Assembly (NCBI GenBank): GCA_003389325.1
Contig: QQVE01000018.1
Location: forward strand, 62,001-126,000
Direction: 5' to 3'
Source of the DNA: Planctomycetota bacterium
GTDB lineage: Bacteria > Planctomycetota > Planctomycetia > Pirellulales > PALSA-1355
Length of the DNA stretch: 64,000 nt
The notes beneath the pieces are model-generated. The model did no database searches and was not told the origin of the DNA. It was given only the letters and a program-made list of their open reading frames with translations. Made by a program: the position numbers and the translations under genes. Shown in pieces: positions 38,467 through 47,738 of this stretch; within the stretch, counting starts at the first letter, position 1, and the number at the start of each line of letters is the position of its first letter.

Positions 38467-40290
38467 GTGCTGCGTTGCGCGATACGCTGCGGATGGCTGC
38501 TGGCGGCATTTGCCGTCGCGGGATTCGGTCTCGGACATCGTGTCACCACTATCGTTTCGGCAACGCCCAACGGGGTCGCCGAGACCGACCGGTCCCCGGT
38601 CGACGTGGCTCTATCGCCCGACGGCAAGTGGCTGCTCTCGGCCAATCAGACCAGCGGGACGGTTTCGCTGGTGAGCCTGGACGAGGGCCGGGTCGTGGCC
38701 GAAGCTCCGGCCGGGCAGCGCCCCTCCGCCGTGGTGCTCGTTCCCGACGGTAGCCGAGCGATTGTCAGCGCCACCTACAGCGGCGAGTTGCGAATCTTCG
38801 ACGTCGACGGCCCGCGGCTGGAGCAGCTCGCGACGATTCCCGTTGGATCCGAGCCGCGCGGCATCGCCGTCTCGCCCGATGCACGCTGGGCCTACGTGGC
38901 GATAACGGCCGCGAACTCCGTCGCGGTGATTGACCTCGAAGCCCAGGACGTCGTGGCTCAGATCGAGGTGGGCCGCTGGCCCCGCTATTTGTGCCTCACG
39001 CCCGACGGCAAGCGGTTGGCGGTCGGCTGTAGCGGCGATGGCGGCATTTCGGTCGTCGATACCGAAGCCCGCGAGAAGCTTTACGATTCGAAATTCGTCG
39101 GGCTCAACATCGGACAGCTCGTGGCCTCGTCAGACGGCATGTATGCCTATGCACCGTGGATGGTGTATGCCGACCGGCCGATCAACCAGCGGAATATCCG
39201 CGAGGGCTGGGTGCTGGGGAACCGACTGACACGCGTCCGCCTCGACGGGCCCGCCCGGCGCGAAGCGATGGCCTTGGATCCCCGTGGTCGAGCCGTGGCC
39301 GATCCACACGGCATGGCGCTTGGCGGCGACGAGAGATGGGCCGTGTTGACCACATCGGGAACGCACGAGCTGGTGGCCCTGAGGCTGGAAGACTTGCCGC
39401 TGCAAACCGACGGGCCGGGAGATCACATGCCGCCGGATCTCGCCGCGGATAGCGAGCGATTGTTTCGCGTCTCCCTGGGCGGTCGGCCGATGGGCATCTG
39501 CACGGACGCCGAGGGCCGGCACGTCTACGTGGCCAACTACCTGTTGAACGCGGTGCAGGTCGTCGATCTGGCCGAGCGGCGGCTGGAACGCGAGATTCCC
39601 CTGGGCGGGCCTGCCGAACCATCGCTGGCCCGGCGCGGCGAGGCCATCTTCTACGACGCGCTGCGCAGTACCGACGGTTGGTACAGTTGCCACAGTTGCC
39701 ACTACGAGGGACACACCAACGCCGTGACGATGGACACGAACAACGACGGTTCGTTCGGCACGTACAAGATGGTGTTGAGCCTGCGCAACCTGCCGCACAC
39801 GAGCCCCTGGTTCTGGCACGGTCTGCAGGACGATCTGCCGGCAGCCCTGCGCAAGAGTCTGGCCGACACGATGCAGGGACCGCCGCCGACGGACGAAGAC
39901 GTGCAAGCGCTGGCGTCGTTCTTGGGCACGCTCGAAGGCCCTCCAAGTGCCCCGGAGGCGCACGAGGGAGAATTGTCTGAGGAGGCCCGACGCGGGCGAG
40001 ACGTGTTTCAAAGCGCTGCGGCCAACTGCGCCTCCTGCCATAGCGGGCCCTACTTCACCGACGGGCAGGTCCACGACGTCGGACTGGGATCGCGCTTCGA
40101 CGCGCACGAGGGATTCAACACGCCTTCGCTACTGGGCGTGGCCAACCGGGTGCGCTATCTACATCACGGCCGTGCACTGTCGCTCGACGATTTGCTGGGC
40201 GACCTGCACAGCCCCGAGAAGGTGTCGGGCACGCGCGAGCTGACCGCTCACGAGCGCGCCGACCTGGTGGCTTATCTCGAATCGCTCTAG
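38467..40290 (+). CDS. YVTN beta-propeller fused to di-haem cytochrome (MauG/CcpA-like)
   Basis: Encodes 607 aa from a GTG at 38467 with GGAGGGG 6-7 nt upstream. A signal peptide (residues 1-22) is followed by a seven-bladed YVTN propeller with repeats such as VALSPDGKWLLSANQ, VSPDARWAYVAIT and TDAEGRHVYVANY. The C-terminal third has two c-type haem sites, CHSCH (near 412) and CASCH (near 523), and the surrounding residues resemble di-haem cytochrome c peroxidase/MauG proteins (NTPSLLGVANRVRYLHHGR). It should be periplasmic. It may pass electrons to or from peroxide or a partner protein. The propeller probably serves for docking. Substrate unknown. Confidence 0.83.
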   Translation: MLRCAIRCGWLLAAFAVAGFGLGHRVTTIVSATPNGVAETDRSPVDVALSPDGKWLLSANQTSGTVSLVSLDEGRVVAEAPAGQRPSAVVLVPDGSRAIVSATYSGELRIFDVDGPRLEQLATIPVGSEPRGIAVSPDARWAYVAITAANSVAVIDLEAQDVVAQIEVGRWPRYLCLTPDGKRLAVGCSGDGGISVVDTEAREKLYDSKFVGLNIGQLVASSDGMYAYAPWMVYADRPINQRNIREGWVLGNRLTRVRLDGPARREAMALDPRGRAVADPHGMALGGDERWAVLTTSGTHELVALRLEDLPLQTDGPGDHMPPDLAADSERLFRVSLGGRPMGICTDAEGRHVYVANYLLNAVQVVDLAERRLEREIPLGGPAEPSLARRGEAIFYDALRSTDGWYSCHSCHYEGHTNAVTMDTNNDGSFGTYKMVLSLRNLPHTSPWFWHGLQDDLPAALRKSLADTMQGPPPTDEDVQALASFLGTLEGPPSAPEAHEGELSEEARRGRDVFQSAAANCASCHSGPYFTDGQVHDVGLGSRFDAHEGFNTPSLLGVANRVRYLHHGRALSLDDLLGDLHSPEKVSGTRELTAHERADLVAYLESL

Positions 40291-40306
40291 CGGAGCGGCG
40301 GGCGCA

Positions 40307-40681
40307 TCAGCCCGTCGGATTCGATCCCGGCGGCGGTCCCCCCGGCAACGGCCCGGAACCGGGCGGGATCGCTCCCGGAGGAAGCTGCGACGTGGCGCCC
40401 GGGCTCGGTTGGCCCATCGGCTGCCGAAGCTGGCTGAGCGTGGCTTCGATCAACTGGGCGCCGCCGGTACCCATCCCGTGATAAAGCTGGCGCATGAACA
40501 GCAGCGTCCGCTCGGCCGCGTCGTCGAACTGCCATTGGCAATTCTCGAAGTGACAGCCGCTGATGCGCGGGATCTCGCCGCCGCGAAAGACCAACTTGCA
40601 GTTCGTGAAGCGGCAGTCGTTGTATTGATTTCCGTCGATGACCTCGGTGGCGTCGGTCATCGTTTCGCCGTTGTGTTCCAT
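40307..40681 (-). CDS. Small protein with pentapeptide-like segment and Pro/Gly-rich tail
   Basis: Encodes 124 aa. The start ATG at 40681 has GAGG 6 nt upstream. The frame continues upstream to 40933 without coding character. The N-terminal 50 residues include NDCRFTNCKLVF and GCHFENCQW, short pentapeptide-like beta-strand repeats. Then comes a helical stretch (RTLLFMRQLYHGMG) and a tail of GPP/PPG repeats. No signal peptide and no enzyme motif. It ends 17 bp from the convergent cytochrome gene. I do not recognise a family. Confidence 0.55.
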   Translation of the reverse strand: MEHNGETMTDATEVIDGNQYNDCRFTNCKLVFRGGEIPRISGCHFENCQWQFDDAAERTLLFMRQLYHGMGTGGAQLIEATLSQLRQPMGQPSPGATSQLPPGAIPPGSGPLPGGPPPGSNPTG

Positions 40682-41099
40682 GGGAACCTCGCGCTGGTGC
40701 ATCAGAAGCCGGGGATCTTGCCTGAAAGTGTACCTTACAACACTCGCCAGCATGGTGAAAGGGCCGGCGTCCCGCACGTTGCCCGTCGTTGCTCGGCAAG
40801 TCCCCGCGGGCGCTGTCGGTGTCCCGTGGCGGGGCAATGTCCAGCAAGCTTGGATCTTGCGCGGGCGGCCGCTAGCAATTCCCCGGGCACGCACAGCCGA
40901 CCTGCGGTGCAATCGAGGGGCTGCGCTCAGCATGCTAGCCAGAATCGCTCTGGGCGCCCCGCGGGAATTCCACTATTGAATGCCGCCCCGAATAGACGCC
41001 AGCGGCGCGCCTGGGGGCAGATTTTGTCGTGCGATGGATGGGTGGTGAGTTCTCGAATACGGCGGCGCAACGGCCGCCATCCGCTCGGGAGGGCGAAGC
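40682..41099. other. Divergent intergenic region, 418 bp
   Basis: Lies between the small leftward gene and the rightward acylase gene. I see no credible coding sequence. The only frames are GC-rich shadows. It must contain both promoters, but no distinct promoter or repeat stands out. Confidence 0.4.
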
Positions 41100-43403
41100 A
41101 TGTCTCCGTTTTCTACCGCCGTTTGCAGGCGGAATCTCTACTCGGCGTTGCTCGTCCTGCTCTGCGCCGCCTTCGTTCGGGCGGAAAAGACGCCTGCTCT
41201 CGAAGATGCGGTTCCCCACATTGCCACCCTGAGTGCGGCCGAACAAGCCAAAGCCCGCCGCCTGTCCGAAGGCGTCACGATCCACCGCGACGCCTGGGGC
41301 GTTCCGCACATCCACGGCAAGACCGACGAGCACGTGATCTTCGGCTATGCCTACGCCCAAGCCGAAGACTTCTTCTGGCAGGTCGAAGACACCTACATTC
41401 TCAGTCTCGGCCGCTACAGCGAAGTGCACGGAGTTCAAGGCCTCAACAGCGACTTGCTGAATCGCGCCTTCGAGGTCGTCTCCAAGTCGCGCGAGTCCTA
41501 TCGCAAGCTCGAGCCCCAATACCAGAAGCTGTGCCAGGCGTTTGCCCTGGGACTGAACCACTACTTGGCCACGCATCCCGAAACCAAGCCGCGGCTGATC
41601 ACGCACTTCGAACCCTGGCACATGCTGGCCTACGGGCGGCAGGTCGTTCTCGAACTGACCTTCCGCTACACGCGGCTCTCGCACGACTATCTGCCTCGCT
41701 CGCACGACCAGATTTGGGCCGCCTCCGGATCCAACGGTTGGGCAATCGCGCCGCAGCGCACGGCCTCGGGCCATGCCATGCTGTTCGTCAATCCGCACCT
41801 GCCCTGGTTCGGCTTCTCGCAGATGTACGAGGCGCACCTGAAGTGCGACGAGGGATGGTCGTTCGCCGGGGCCACGATGTACGGCAACTGCGTGCCCACG
41901 CTGGGACATAACGAGCACCTGGGGTGGACTTACACGACCAACGAGCCCGACATCGCCGACGTCTGGCGGGTCACCTTCGATGATCCCCAGCACCCGCTTC
42001 GGTATCGCTATGGCGAAGGCTATCGCGAGGCCACCGAGTGGACCGAAACCATCAAGGTTCGCCACGGCGACAAGCAGACCAACCGGGTCATCAAGCTGCG
42101 CAAGACGCACCACGGGCCGGTCGTGGTGCAGGAAGACGACGAGCACTACCTGGCGGCGCGCGTGGCCGGCTTGGACAATGCGGCCATGCTCAAGCAGCAA
42201 ATGAGCTGCGTCAAATCGCGCAACCTGCAAGAGTTCCGGCGGGCGCTGGCGATGCAGCAGTTTCCGATCATGAACGTGCTCTACGCCGATCGCGATGGCA
42301 ACATCATGTTCCTGTACAACGGCATGGTTCCCAAGCGCGATCCGCAGTTCGACTGGAGCCTGCCGGTTGACGGGGCAGACCCGCGCACCGAGTGGCAGGC
42401 TTTCCACACGCTGGACGAACTGCCCCAGTTGATCAATCCGGCCGACGGCTACGTGCAGAACTGCAACTCGAGCCCGTTTACGACGTGCGACAATGGGAAC
42501 CCCAATCGGGCCAAGTTTCCTCCCTACATGGTCGAGGACGCCGACGACGACAAGCGCCGGGCGAAGATGTCGCGCCAGATTCTGCGCGGGATGCACAAGG
42601 TGACGTTCGAGGACGTGGCCAAGGCGGCCTACGATACGAAGCTCTACTGGCCGCAAGAGTACCTGCCCCAGTACGCCGAGCGGTTCGAAAAGCTTCGGCA
42701 GACCGATCCCGAGTTGGCGGCACAGGTCGAGCCCTACTTGATGCACCTGCTCGATTGGGACTGTCGCGTCGAGCCGGATAGCACGCAGGCGACCCTCTGC
42801 GAGGCGTGGTACGAGGAAATGTACGGGATGGACTATCCGGCCGAAACCTTGCTGCCGCAATTCGCCGACCAGCCGAAGCGCCAGTTCGAGGCGCTGGTGA
42901 CCGCGGCCGGAAAGCTCAAATCGCGGCACGGCGACTGGCGCGTTCCCTGGGCCGACCTGTTCCGCTCGCAGCGTCAGCAGAACATGGTCGACCTGGTCGA
43001 GTTGGACTTCGACGACAAGAAGCCCAGCCTGCCGACGCTGGCCGCCCCCGGCCCGATGGGGGTCGTGTTCACGCAGTACTACTCGCCCTCGGTCTCGATT
43101 CCCTTCCTGCTCTCGATGAACAAGCGCTACGGGCTGGTGGGCACGAGCTACATGGCCGTCTACGAATTCGGCCCCGAGGTGCGCGGCGCCAGCGTGTTGA
43201 ACTACGGCCAGAGCGGCGATCCCGATTCACCGCACTACTTCGATCAGGCCCAACTGCTCTCCCGGCGACAGCTCAAGACCGACAGGTTCGAGTGGGGCGA
43301 GGTCCTCGACGCCTCGCAGACGGCCTATCATCCCGGCGAGGCGCGGGGGCCGGTGATCCATATCGGCGGGCGTCCGGCCGAGGGAACCAACCTCGTGAGA
43401 TGA
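41100..43403 (+). CDS. Penicillin acylase family Ntn hydrolase
   Basis: Encodes 767 aa with GGGAGG 7 nt before the ATG. Residues 1-28 are a signal peptide (ending FVRA). IHRDAWGVPHIHGKTDEHVIFGYAYAQAEDFF is the conserved start of the alpha chain (split here only by description, about 60-92). The processing site and nucleophile is Ser in ASG-SNGWAIAP near residue 211, the usual GSNxW sequence exposed as beta-chain N-terminus after self-cleavage. Other beta-chain marks are NPHLPW and GLPxxxGxNEHLGW-like NCVPTLGHNEHLGWTYT. The family removes acyl groups from beta-lactams, acyl-homoserine lactones or lipopeptides, and this member's substrate cannot be read. Periplasmic or exported. Confidence 0.85.
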   Translation: MSPFSTAVCRRNLYSALLVLLCAAFVRAEKTPALEDAVPHIATLSAAEQAKARRLSEGVTIHRDAWGVPHIHGKTDEHVIFGYAYAQAEDFFWQVEDTYILSLGRYSEVHGVQGLNSDLLNRAFEVVSKSRESYRKLEPQYQKLCQAFALGLNHYLATHPETKPRLITHFEPWHMLAYGRQVVLELTFRYTRLSHDYLPRSHDQIWAASGSNGWAIAPQRTASGHAMLFVNPHLPWFGFSQMYEAHLKCDEGWSFAGATMYGNCVPTLGHNEHLGWTYTTNEPDIADVWRVTFDDPQHPLRYRYGEGYREATEWTETIKVRHGDKQTNRVIKLRKTHHGPVVVQEDDEHYLAARVAGLDNAAMLKQQMSCVKSRNLQEFRRALAMQQFPIMNVLYADRDGNIMFLYNGMVPKRDPQFDWSLPVDGADPRTEWQAFHTLDELPQLINPADGYVQNCNSSPFTTCDNGNPNRAKFPPYMVEDADDDKRRAKMSRQILRGMHKVTFEDVAKAAYDTKLYWPQEYLPQYAERFEKLRQTDPELAAQVEPYLMHLLDWDCRVEPDSTQATLCEAWYEEMYGMDYPAETLLPQFADQPKRQFEALVTAAGKLKSRHGDWRVPWADLFRSQRQQNMVDLVELDFDDKKPSLPTLAAPGPMGVVFTQYYSPSVSIPFLLSMNKRYGLVGTSYMAVYEFGPEVRGASVLNYGQSGDPDSPHYFDQAQLLSRRQLKTDRFEWGEVLDASQTAYHPGEARGPVIHIGGRPAEGTNLVR

Positions 43404-43435
43404 TGGCCCACGAAGACCGTGCTGTCTTGGAAGGG

Positions 43436-43455
43436 GCAGTGACGGGTTTCACTGC
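43436..43455 (+). terminator. Small hairpin after the acylase gene
   Basis: GCAGTGA and TCACTGC (43436-43442 and 43449-43455) form a 7-bp stem with a 6-nt loop, followed by GGTTTGT. It is a weak terminator candidate between the acylase and the small lipoprotein. Confidence 0.3.
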
Positions 43456-43494
43456 GGTTTGTAATTGAGTCCGCATTTCTTGGATGCTACGAAC

Positions 43495-43713
43495 ATGCCT
43501 CGCTCACGTGCCCTGGTGATTGGCTGCGTCGCGCTCCTTGTCACGGCGCTGGTCGGCTGCCAAAACTGGAAGGACTGGAATTGGCGCGGCAAGGGATACG
43601 ACGACGACGTCAACTCCTTGACCAAGGGCTATCGTCCGGCTGGAGACGAGAGGAGCTTTTCGGGCCTCGATGCCCGCGCCCGGGACATCGAGAGCAACCT
43701 CGGCGTGCGCTAA
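43495..43713 (+). CDS. Small lipoprotein
   Basis: Encodes 72 aa from the ATG at 43495 (MPRSRALVIGC). A hydrophobic stretch ends in LVGC, a lipobox with the Cys near residue 25 as acylation site. After it comes QNWKDWNWRGKGYDDDVNSLTKGYRP, charged and Trp-rich, then a disordered tail. A frame beginning at 43465 adds ten non-signal residues and is rejected. The likely location is the outer or inner membrane periplasmic face. Function unknown. Confidence 0.55.
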   Translation: MPRSRALVIGCVALLVTALVGCQNWKDWNWRGKGYDDDVNSLTKGYRPAGDERSFSGLDARARDIESNLGVR

Positions 43714-43739
43714 CGCCGGCTGCGACAGTTCGCAATCGC

Positions 43740-44114
43740 CTAGTGATAGGCGGGATTCTCGCACAGCGCCCGTAGGCGTTCCGGCGAGGTGCTGCCCGAG
43801 AAGCGGTCGACCTCGTCGCCGTTTTCGAGGAAGACGAACGTGGGCACCGAGCGGATGCCGTATTCATCGGCCAGTTCGCGATTGCGATCGACGTCGATGT
43901 CGCGCATGTGGTAGCCCTGGCGCTTCATCCGCCGCACGATCGGCTTCATCTTGCGGCAGGGACCGCACCACGAGGCGTTGAAGAACAGCACTTCGCCGTG
44001 CGCGGGCAATTGGAAGCGTTGGCGCTCTTCCTGAATCGCCTGATATTCTTTGATGCCGTAGACGATCGCCGCGGGAGCGACCAGCAAGAGCAGGCAGGCA
44101 ATGTAGACTCGCAT
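43740..44114 (-). CDS. Membrane-anchored thioredoxin-like protein
   Basis: Encodes 124 aa from the ATG at 44114 (MRVYIACLLLLVAPAA). A TTG 18 nt earlier is less likely. The N-terminal helix (residues 2-22) anchors the protein, and the rest is a thioredoxin fold with the active site WCGPC near 48-52 (NASWCGPCRKMKPI) and the cis-Pro loop SVPTFVFLENG near 88-98. It probably acts in the periplasm as a disulfide exchange protein. The gene ends 27 bp from the convergent lipoprotein gene. Confidence 0.82.
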   Translation of the reverse strand: MRVYIACLLLLVAPAAIVYGIKEYQAIQEERQRFQLPAHGEVLFFNASWCGPCRKMKPIVRRMKRQGYHMRDIDVDRNRELADEYGIRSVPTFVFLENGDEVDRFSGSTSPERLRALCENPAYH

Positions 44115-44363
44115 CGTTACATCGACCGGCAAGGCCGGCGCGGAATCGGGACGCCTGTGGCAAAACGCCCTCGGCCGAGCCGACGGGCCCTCTAACGAAA
44201 CGCTAGCTCAGGCCCCTTTCGTTGGCAAAATCCCAATGCGGCTTGTGCGGATTGGGCGGATTCTCCCCCGGTGGTTCCCGGATCCACGGGCATCTATCAT
44301 GAGGTTTCTGCGAGCGGTCGCGCTTCAAGTCCACGCGCTGCATCCAGCAACCAGGGGGAAACC

Positions 44364-45776
44364 GTGCCAAGACTGTCGCTGCTGAAGATCTGGATACTGT
44401 CGAGCGGCGCTGCGCTGGCGGCGGCGTGGGGCATCCCGGCGGGAATCGCCGACGAGCCGTTTACGCTTACGACCGCCGATGGCTACCACGGCATTTGGTA
44501 CTCCGTCGGCAAGACGGACGACCAGTACGCCTACAAGTACTCCGGCGGCATGCCGACCTATCCCGCGAAGCACCTGCCGATCGCCATCCACGCGCCGCAG
44601 GCAAACAAGACGTTCTTTGTGTACGGCGGCTCGCCGCCGGGCGAGCGGCAACTGCTGCACATGATCTCCTACTTCGATCATGCCACCGGCACCGTGCCGC
44701 GCCCGCGCATTCTGCTCGACAAGAAAACGCGCGACGCCCACGACAACCCGACGCTCACCATCGACCAGGCGGGGCATCTGTGGGTCTTTTCTAACTCGCA
44801 CGGCACGTCGCGCCCCTCGTTTATCCATCGCAGCGTCGAGCCGTACTCGATCGACCGATTCGAGCGCGTGGTGAAAACCAACTTCTCGTACGGCCAGCCG
44901 TGGACGCTCGATGACGGCAGCTTCCTGTTCATGCACACGCGCTACAAGTCCGGCAAGCGGCAGACGTTCTGGATGACCAGTGCCGATGGTCGCCAGTGGA
45001 GCGAGCCGCAGCCGCTGGCCCGCATGGCCCGCGGCCACTACCAGGTCAGCCGAGTCGAGGGGAACCGTGTGGGCACGATGCTCAACTATCACCCACCCCA
45101 GGGCGGTCTGGATGCCCGCACGAACCTCTACTACCTGGAGTCGAGCGACGCAGGGCGCACGTGGCGCGCGGCCGACGGCACGCCGGTCGAAACGCCGCTC
45201 GAGTCGCCAGATACCGCGGCGCTGGTGCACGACTACGAGTCCGAGGGAAAGCTGGTGTACTTGAAGCAGTTGCAGTTCGATTCCGAGGGCCATCCCGTGC
45301 TGCTGTACTGCACCAGCAACGGCTATCGGCCCGGGCCCGAGAACGATCCGCGCACGTGGCAGATCGCCCGCTGGACGGGCCAGTCGTGGGCGTTCAACGA
45401 CGTCGTGACGTCGGACCACAACTACGATTTCGGCTCTCTGTATCTCGAGGACGACGGCACGTGGCGGCTGATTGCGCCGACCTCCCCGGGGGCGCAGCCT
45501 TATTGCACGGGCGGGCAGATGGAAATGTGGGTCAGCAGCGACCAGGGCCGCACCTGGGGCAAGACGAAGTCGCTGACGCACGACGACAAACGCAATCATT
45601 CCTTCGCCCGGCAGCCGCTCGATGCGCACGAAGATTTCTATGCGCTGTGGGGCGACGGCAATGCCCACGAGCCTTCCGCCTCGTCGTTGTATTTCACCGA
45701 TCGGGGCGGAACGCACGTGTGGCGTCTGCCGACGCAAATGGCCGGCGAAACGGCCGAACCTGAGATCGCTTGGTAG
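44364..45776 (+). CDS. Secreted BNR-repeat (BNR_4) family protein
   Basis: Encodes 470 aa from a GTG at 44364, with AGGGGG 5-6 nt upstream. A signal peptide covers residues 1-29. The remainder has sialidase-like blades: DGYHGIWYSVG, DKKTRDAHDNPTLTIDQAGHLWVFSNSHG, SADGRQWSEPQ, SSDAGRTWRAADG, SSDQGRTWGKTKS. These Asp-box motifs (SxDxGxxW) belong to the BNR/sialidase superfamily, here of the BNR_4 type. No catalytic Tyr/Glu pair typical of sialidase is obvious. A secreted glycan-binding or glycan-cleaving role is possible. It is followed 27 bp downstream by a Dabb-domain gene, probably co-transcribed. Confidence 0.78.
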   Translation: MPRLSLLKIWILSSGAALAAAWGIPAGIADEPFTLTTADGYHGIWYSVGKTDDQYAYKYSGGMPTYPAKHLPIAIHAPQANKTFFVYGGSPPGERQLLHMISYFDHATGTVPRPRILLDKKTRDAHDNPTLTIDQAGHLWVFSNSHGTSRPSFIHRSVEPYSIDRFERVVKTNFSYGQPWTLDDGSFLFMHTRYKSGKRQTFWMTSADGRQWSEPQPLARMARGHYQVSRVEGNRVGTMLNYHPPQGGLDARTNLYYLESSDAGRTWRAADGTPVETPLESPDTAALVHDYESEGKLVYLKQLQFDSEGHPVLLYCTSNGYRPGPENDPRTWQIARWTGQSWAFNDVVTSDHNYDFGSLYLEDDGTWRLIAPTSPGAQPYCTGGQMEMWVSSDQGRTWGKTKSLTHDDKRNHSFARQPLDAHEDFYALWGDGNAHEPSASSLYFTDRGGTHVWRLPTQMAGETAEPEIAW

Positions 45777-45803
45777 TTTCCTTCTTCTTGGAGCGTGCAT
45801 CTG

Positions 45804-46202
45804 ATGGGAAAGTTGATCGCGACGTGGAGTGTGGCCGCACTGCTGGCCGGCGGTGTGCTAATATCGGGGCTTTCCGCTCATGCCGACGAGGACTCGAAAG
45901 TGCTGCGTCACATCGTGCTCTACAAGTTCAAAGACGACCTCGCGCCGGCCGACGTACAGGAGGTCGTCGACACGTTTGCCGCGCTGCCGAGCAAGATCGA
46001 CACGATCGTCGACTTCGAACACGGCACGAACGTCAGCCCCGAAGGCAAGAGCGAGGGCCTGACGCACGCGTTCGTCGTGACCTTCCGCGACGAGGCCTCG
46101 CGCGACGTCTACTTGAAGCACCCGGCGCATCTGGAGTACGTGGAGGTGGTGCGCGACCGGCGAGAGAAAGTGGTGGTGTTCGATTACTGGGTCGACGAAT
46201 GA
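45804..46202 (+). CDS. Exported Dabb (stress-responsive A/B barrel) protein
   Basis: Encodes 132 aa from the ATG at 45804, with GGAG 10 nt upstream. The GTG at 45795 is too close to that site. Residues 1-28 are a signal peptide (AALLAGGVLISGLSAHA). The body matches the Dabb ferredoxin-like barrel: VLRHIVLYKFKDDLAPADVQEVVDTF, then IDTIVDFEHGTNVSPEGK and the C-terminal TFRDEASRDVYLKHPAH. Such proteins form dimers and include plant stress proteins and bacterial enzymes of varied function. Exported Dabb proteins are common in planctomycetes. No catalytic residue can be assigned. Confidence 0.82.
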   Translation: MGKLIATWSVAALLAGGVLISGLSAHADEDSKVLRHIVLYKFKDDLAPADVQEVVDTFAALPSKIDTIVDFEHGTNVSPEGKSEGLTHAFVVTFRDEASRDVYLKHPAHLEYVEVVRDRREKVVVFDYWVDE

Positions 46203-46291
46203 CCGGGTGACGCATGCCCTCGATGCGAATCGATGGGGGCTTTGAGTGTTGGCCAATGCGATCAGCGGGCTGCTTGGCAGGGAGGCGATCG

Positions 46292-46930
46292 ATGGGCTGG
46301 GCTGCGGCTTTTTCCGCATTGCTTTGCATTTGTTGCGGTGAACCGCCGGCAGTGCGCCACTCGTCGATGCGCGACGAACTGCTGAGGCGTGCGCAAGCCG
46401 ACCAGGAGGTTCGGCGGGCGGGCATCGAGTGGATGAACAAGTTCGGCCGGGATGCCGCAGGACGAAACGATCTCGGCAAAGAATCGCTCGCCGCGCAAAA
46501 GCAGGTCATGGCGCGCATCAAGGCCGTCGACGAAAAGAACACGACCTGGCTCAAGGCAACGGTCCGGGAGCACGGCTGGCCGACGATCTCGATGATCGGA
46601 CGCGATGCGGCGCATTCAGCCTGGCTGTTGGTGCAGCACGCCGATGCCGACCCTGGCTTTCAGCGCCGATGTCTCGACTTGATGATGCGTCTGCCAAATG
46701 AGGAAGTACTCCGCAACAAGTTTCCCTATCTGATCGACCGCGTGTTGCTGGCCGAGGGCCGCAAGCAGCGCTATGGTACGCAGTTCACGAATAGGGATGG
46801 AAAGTGGGTGCCGCGACCGCTTGAAAACGAGGCGGGCGTCGACCGTCGTCGCGCCGAGTTCGGCTTGCCGCCACTGGCCGAGTACGTTGAGCAGTTGGAG
46901 AGCATGTATGGGAAAGCGGCGCCGAAGTGA
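46292..46930 (+). CDS. DUF6624 family protein, probable lipoprotein
   Basis: Encodes 212 aa. Start at the ATG 46292 because GGAGG lies 6 nt upstream and the product then opens with MGWAAAFSALLCICCGEPPA, a lipoprotein-like signal with a Cys cluster at 12-15. Upstream ATG codons give non-signal residues. Family features are GWPTISMIGRDAAHSAWLLVQHADADPGFQ, RCLDLMMRLPNEEV, YLIDRVLLAEGRKQRYGTQF and the ending VDRRRAEFGLPPLAEY. The function of DUF6624 is not known. No partner is conserved here; the next gene is a CPCC protein. Confidence 0.75.
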   Translation: MGWAAAFSALLCICCGEPPAVRHSSMRDELLRRAQADQEVRRAGIEWMNKFGRDAAGRNDLGKESLAAQKQVMARIKAVDEKNTTWLKATVREHGWPTISMIGRDAAHSAWLLVQHADADPGFQRRCLDLMMRLPNEEVLRNKFPYLIDRVLLAEGRKQRYGTQFTNRDGKWVPRPLENEAGVDRRRAEFGLPPLAEYVEQLESMYGKAAPK

Positions 46931-47076
46931 TCCGCCGGTGCACCTCATCATGCAGGGAAAACAACTGCTGGGCATTCGGCGTCGGGTCGAAGGGAGAAAA
47001 TGAGTAGAATGCGGATGCACGAGCTATCGTACACCTTACCTCGCGAACAAGATCACGATCCGGGCAGCATCTGAAA

Positions 47077-47436
47077 ATGAGCAATTCGCCAGAACAGAAG
47101 CCCTCGGCCGACGAGACGGCACGACGTGTCGCATGGTTCGAGTGGTATACCGACAAATTGAATGCCCAGCCGCCGGACTTGCCGCCACGTTGCCCTTGTT
47201 GTGGCTATAGGACACTCGTCGAGCGTGGGGATTTTGACATTTGTCCCGTCTGCTTCTGGGAGGACGACGGCCAAGACGACTACGATGCAGACATCGTACG
47301 TGGCGGCCCGAACGGATCGTTGAGCCTGACCGTTGCCCGGGCGAATTATTGCCGCTGCGGCGCGTGCGATGATCGCCACATCAACAGTGTGCGCCCACCG
47401 ACCGACGAGGAGTTGCCACAGCAACCCCTGGGCTGA
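47077..47436 (+). CDS. CPCC-domain protein (Cys-rich, PF14206-like)
   Basis: Encodes 119 aa. Zn-ribbon-like features: RCPCCGYRTLVERGDFDICPVCFWEDDG (described only; Cys at about 40, 42, 43, 56 and 59), then GGPNGSLSLTVARANY. This is the signature of the CPCC family. The tail has another CRCGACDDRH. A cytoplasmic, zinc-binding protein of unknown role. It is the last host gene before the integrated element, and its stop is 72 bp from the attachment repeat. Confidence 0.8.
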   Translation: MSNSPEQKPSADETARRVAWFEWYTDKLNAQPPDLPPRCPCCGYRTLVERGDFDICPVCFWEDDGQDDYDADIVRGGPNGSLSLTVARANYCRCGACDDRHINSVRPPTDEELPQQPLG

Positions 47437-47462
47437 CGACTGCCAGTTTTAGTGCCCTGCCC

Positions 47463-47491
47463 TTCATGTAGCCGGCGGAAGTGCCTATCCT
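47463..47491 (+). promoter_or_regulatory. Candidate original promoter of tRNA-Arg(CCT), now orphaned
   Basis: TTCATG (47463-47468), a 17-nt spacer and TATCCT (47486-47491) form a -35/-10 pair about 20 nt before where the tRNA would begin at 47511. Because the element has inserted between this site and the rest of the tRNA, the promoter now reads into the element. Confidence 0.45.
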
Positions 47492-47508
47492 AAAGGCAGT
47501 TTCAAGTC

Positions 47509-47530
47509 ACGCGCCTGTAGCTCAGGGGAT
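47509..47530. repeat. attL: partial copy of the tRNA-Arg 5' end
   Basis: This 22-bp segment is identical to 63825-63846 and contains GCGCCTGTAG-CTCAGGGG, the acceptor-stem 5' strand and start of the D-arm. After it the sequence diverges from the tRNA. It is the left product of site-specific integration. Confidence 0.8.
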
Positions 47531-47648
47531 GGCCTTTTGGGCATGGGCGAAACGCCAACATCGCTCGGGAAATATGGGGCTATCGCCGCGTTGGTGCGCG
47601 TCTCGCGGGTGTCCAAAAAAGATCGAAATTGACCCTAGTTGACCAAGA

Positions 47649-47668
47649 TTTAGTGCCGGTTTAGTGCC
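47649..47668 (+). repeat. Left pair of TTTAGTGCC motifs, possible integrase arm sites
   Basis: Two TTTAGTGCC direct copies at 47649-47657 and 47660-47668, 11 bp apart. The same motif pair with 12-bp spacing occurs at the right end (63751-63771). A single copy (47448-47456) lies just outside attL. The spacing of about one helical turn suggests protein binding. Confidence 0.45.
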
Positions 47669-47738
47669 AACTCGCAGAGTCTGATAGAATTTCGATTCGG
47701 CTTAAACCCAATCAAGACGACACGACAAGGATTGCACT

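Noticed and set aside
47509-47600. Possible second tRNA at the left repeat
   Set aside because: Only the first 20 bases match a tRNA. The sequence after 47530 cannot fold into an anticodon or T-arm, so it is an attachment-site remnant.
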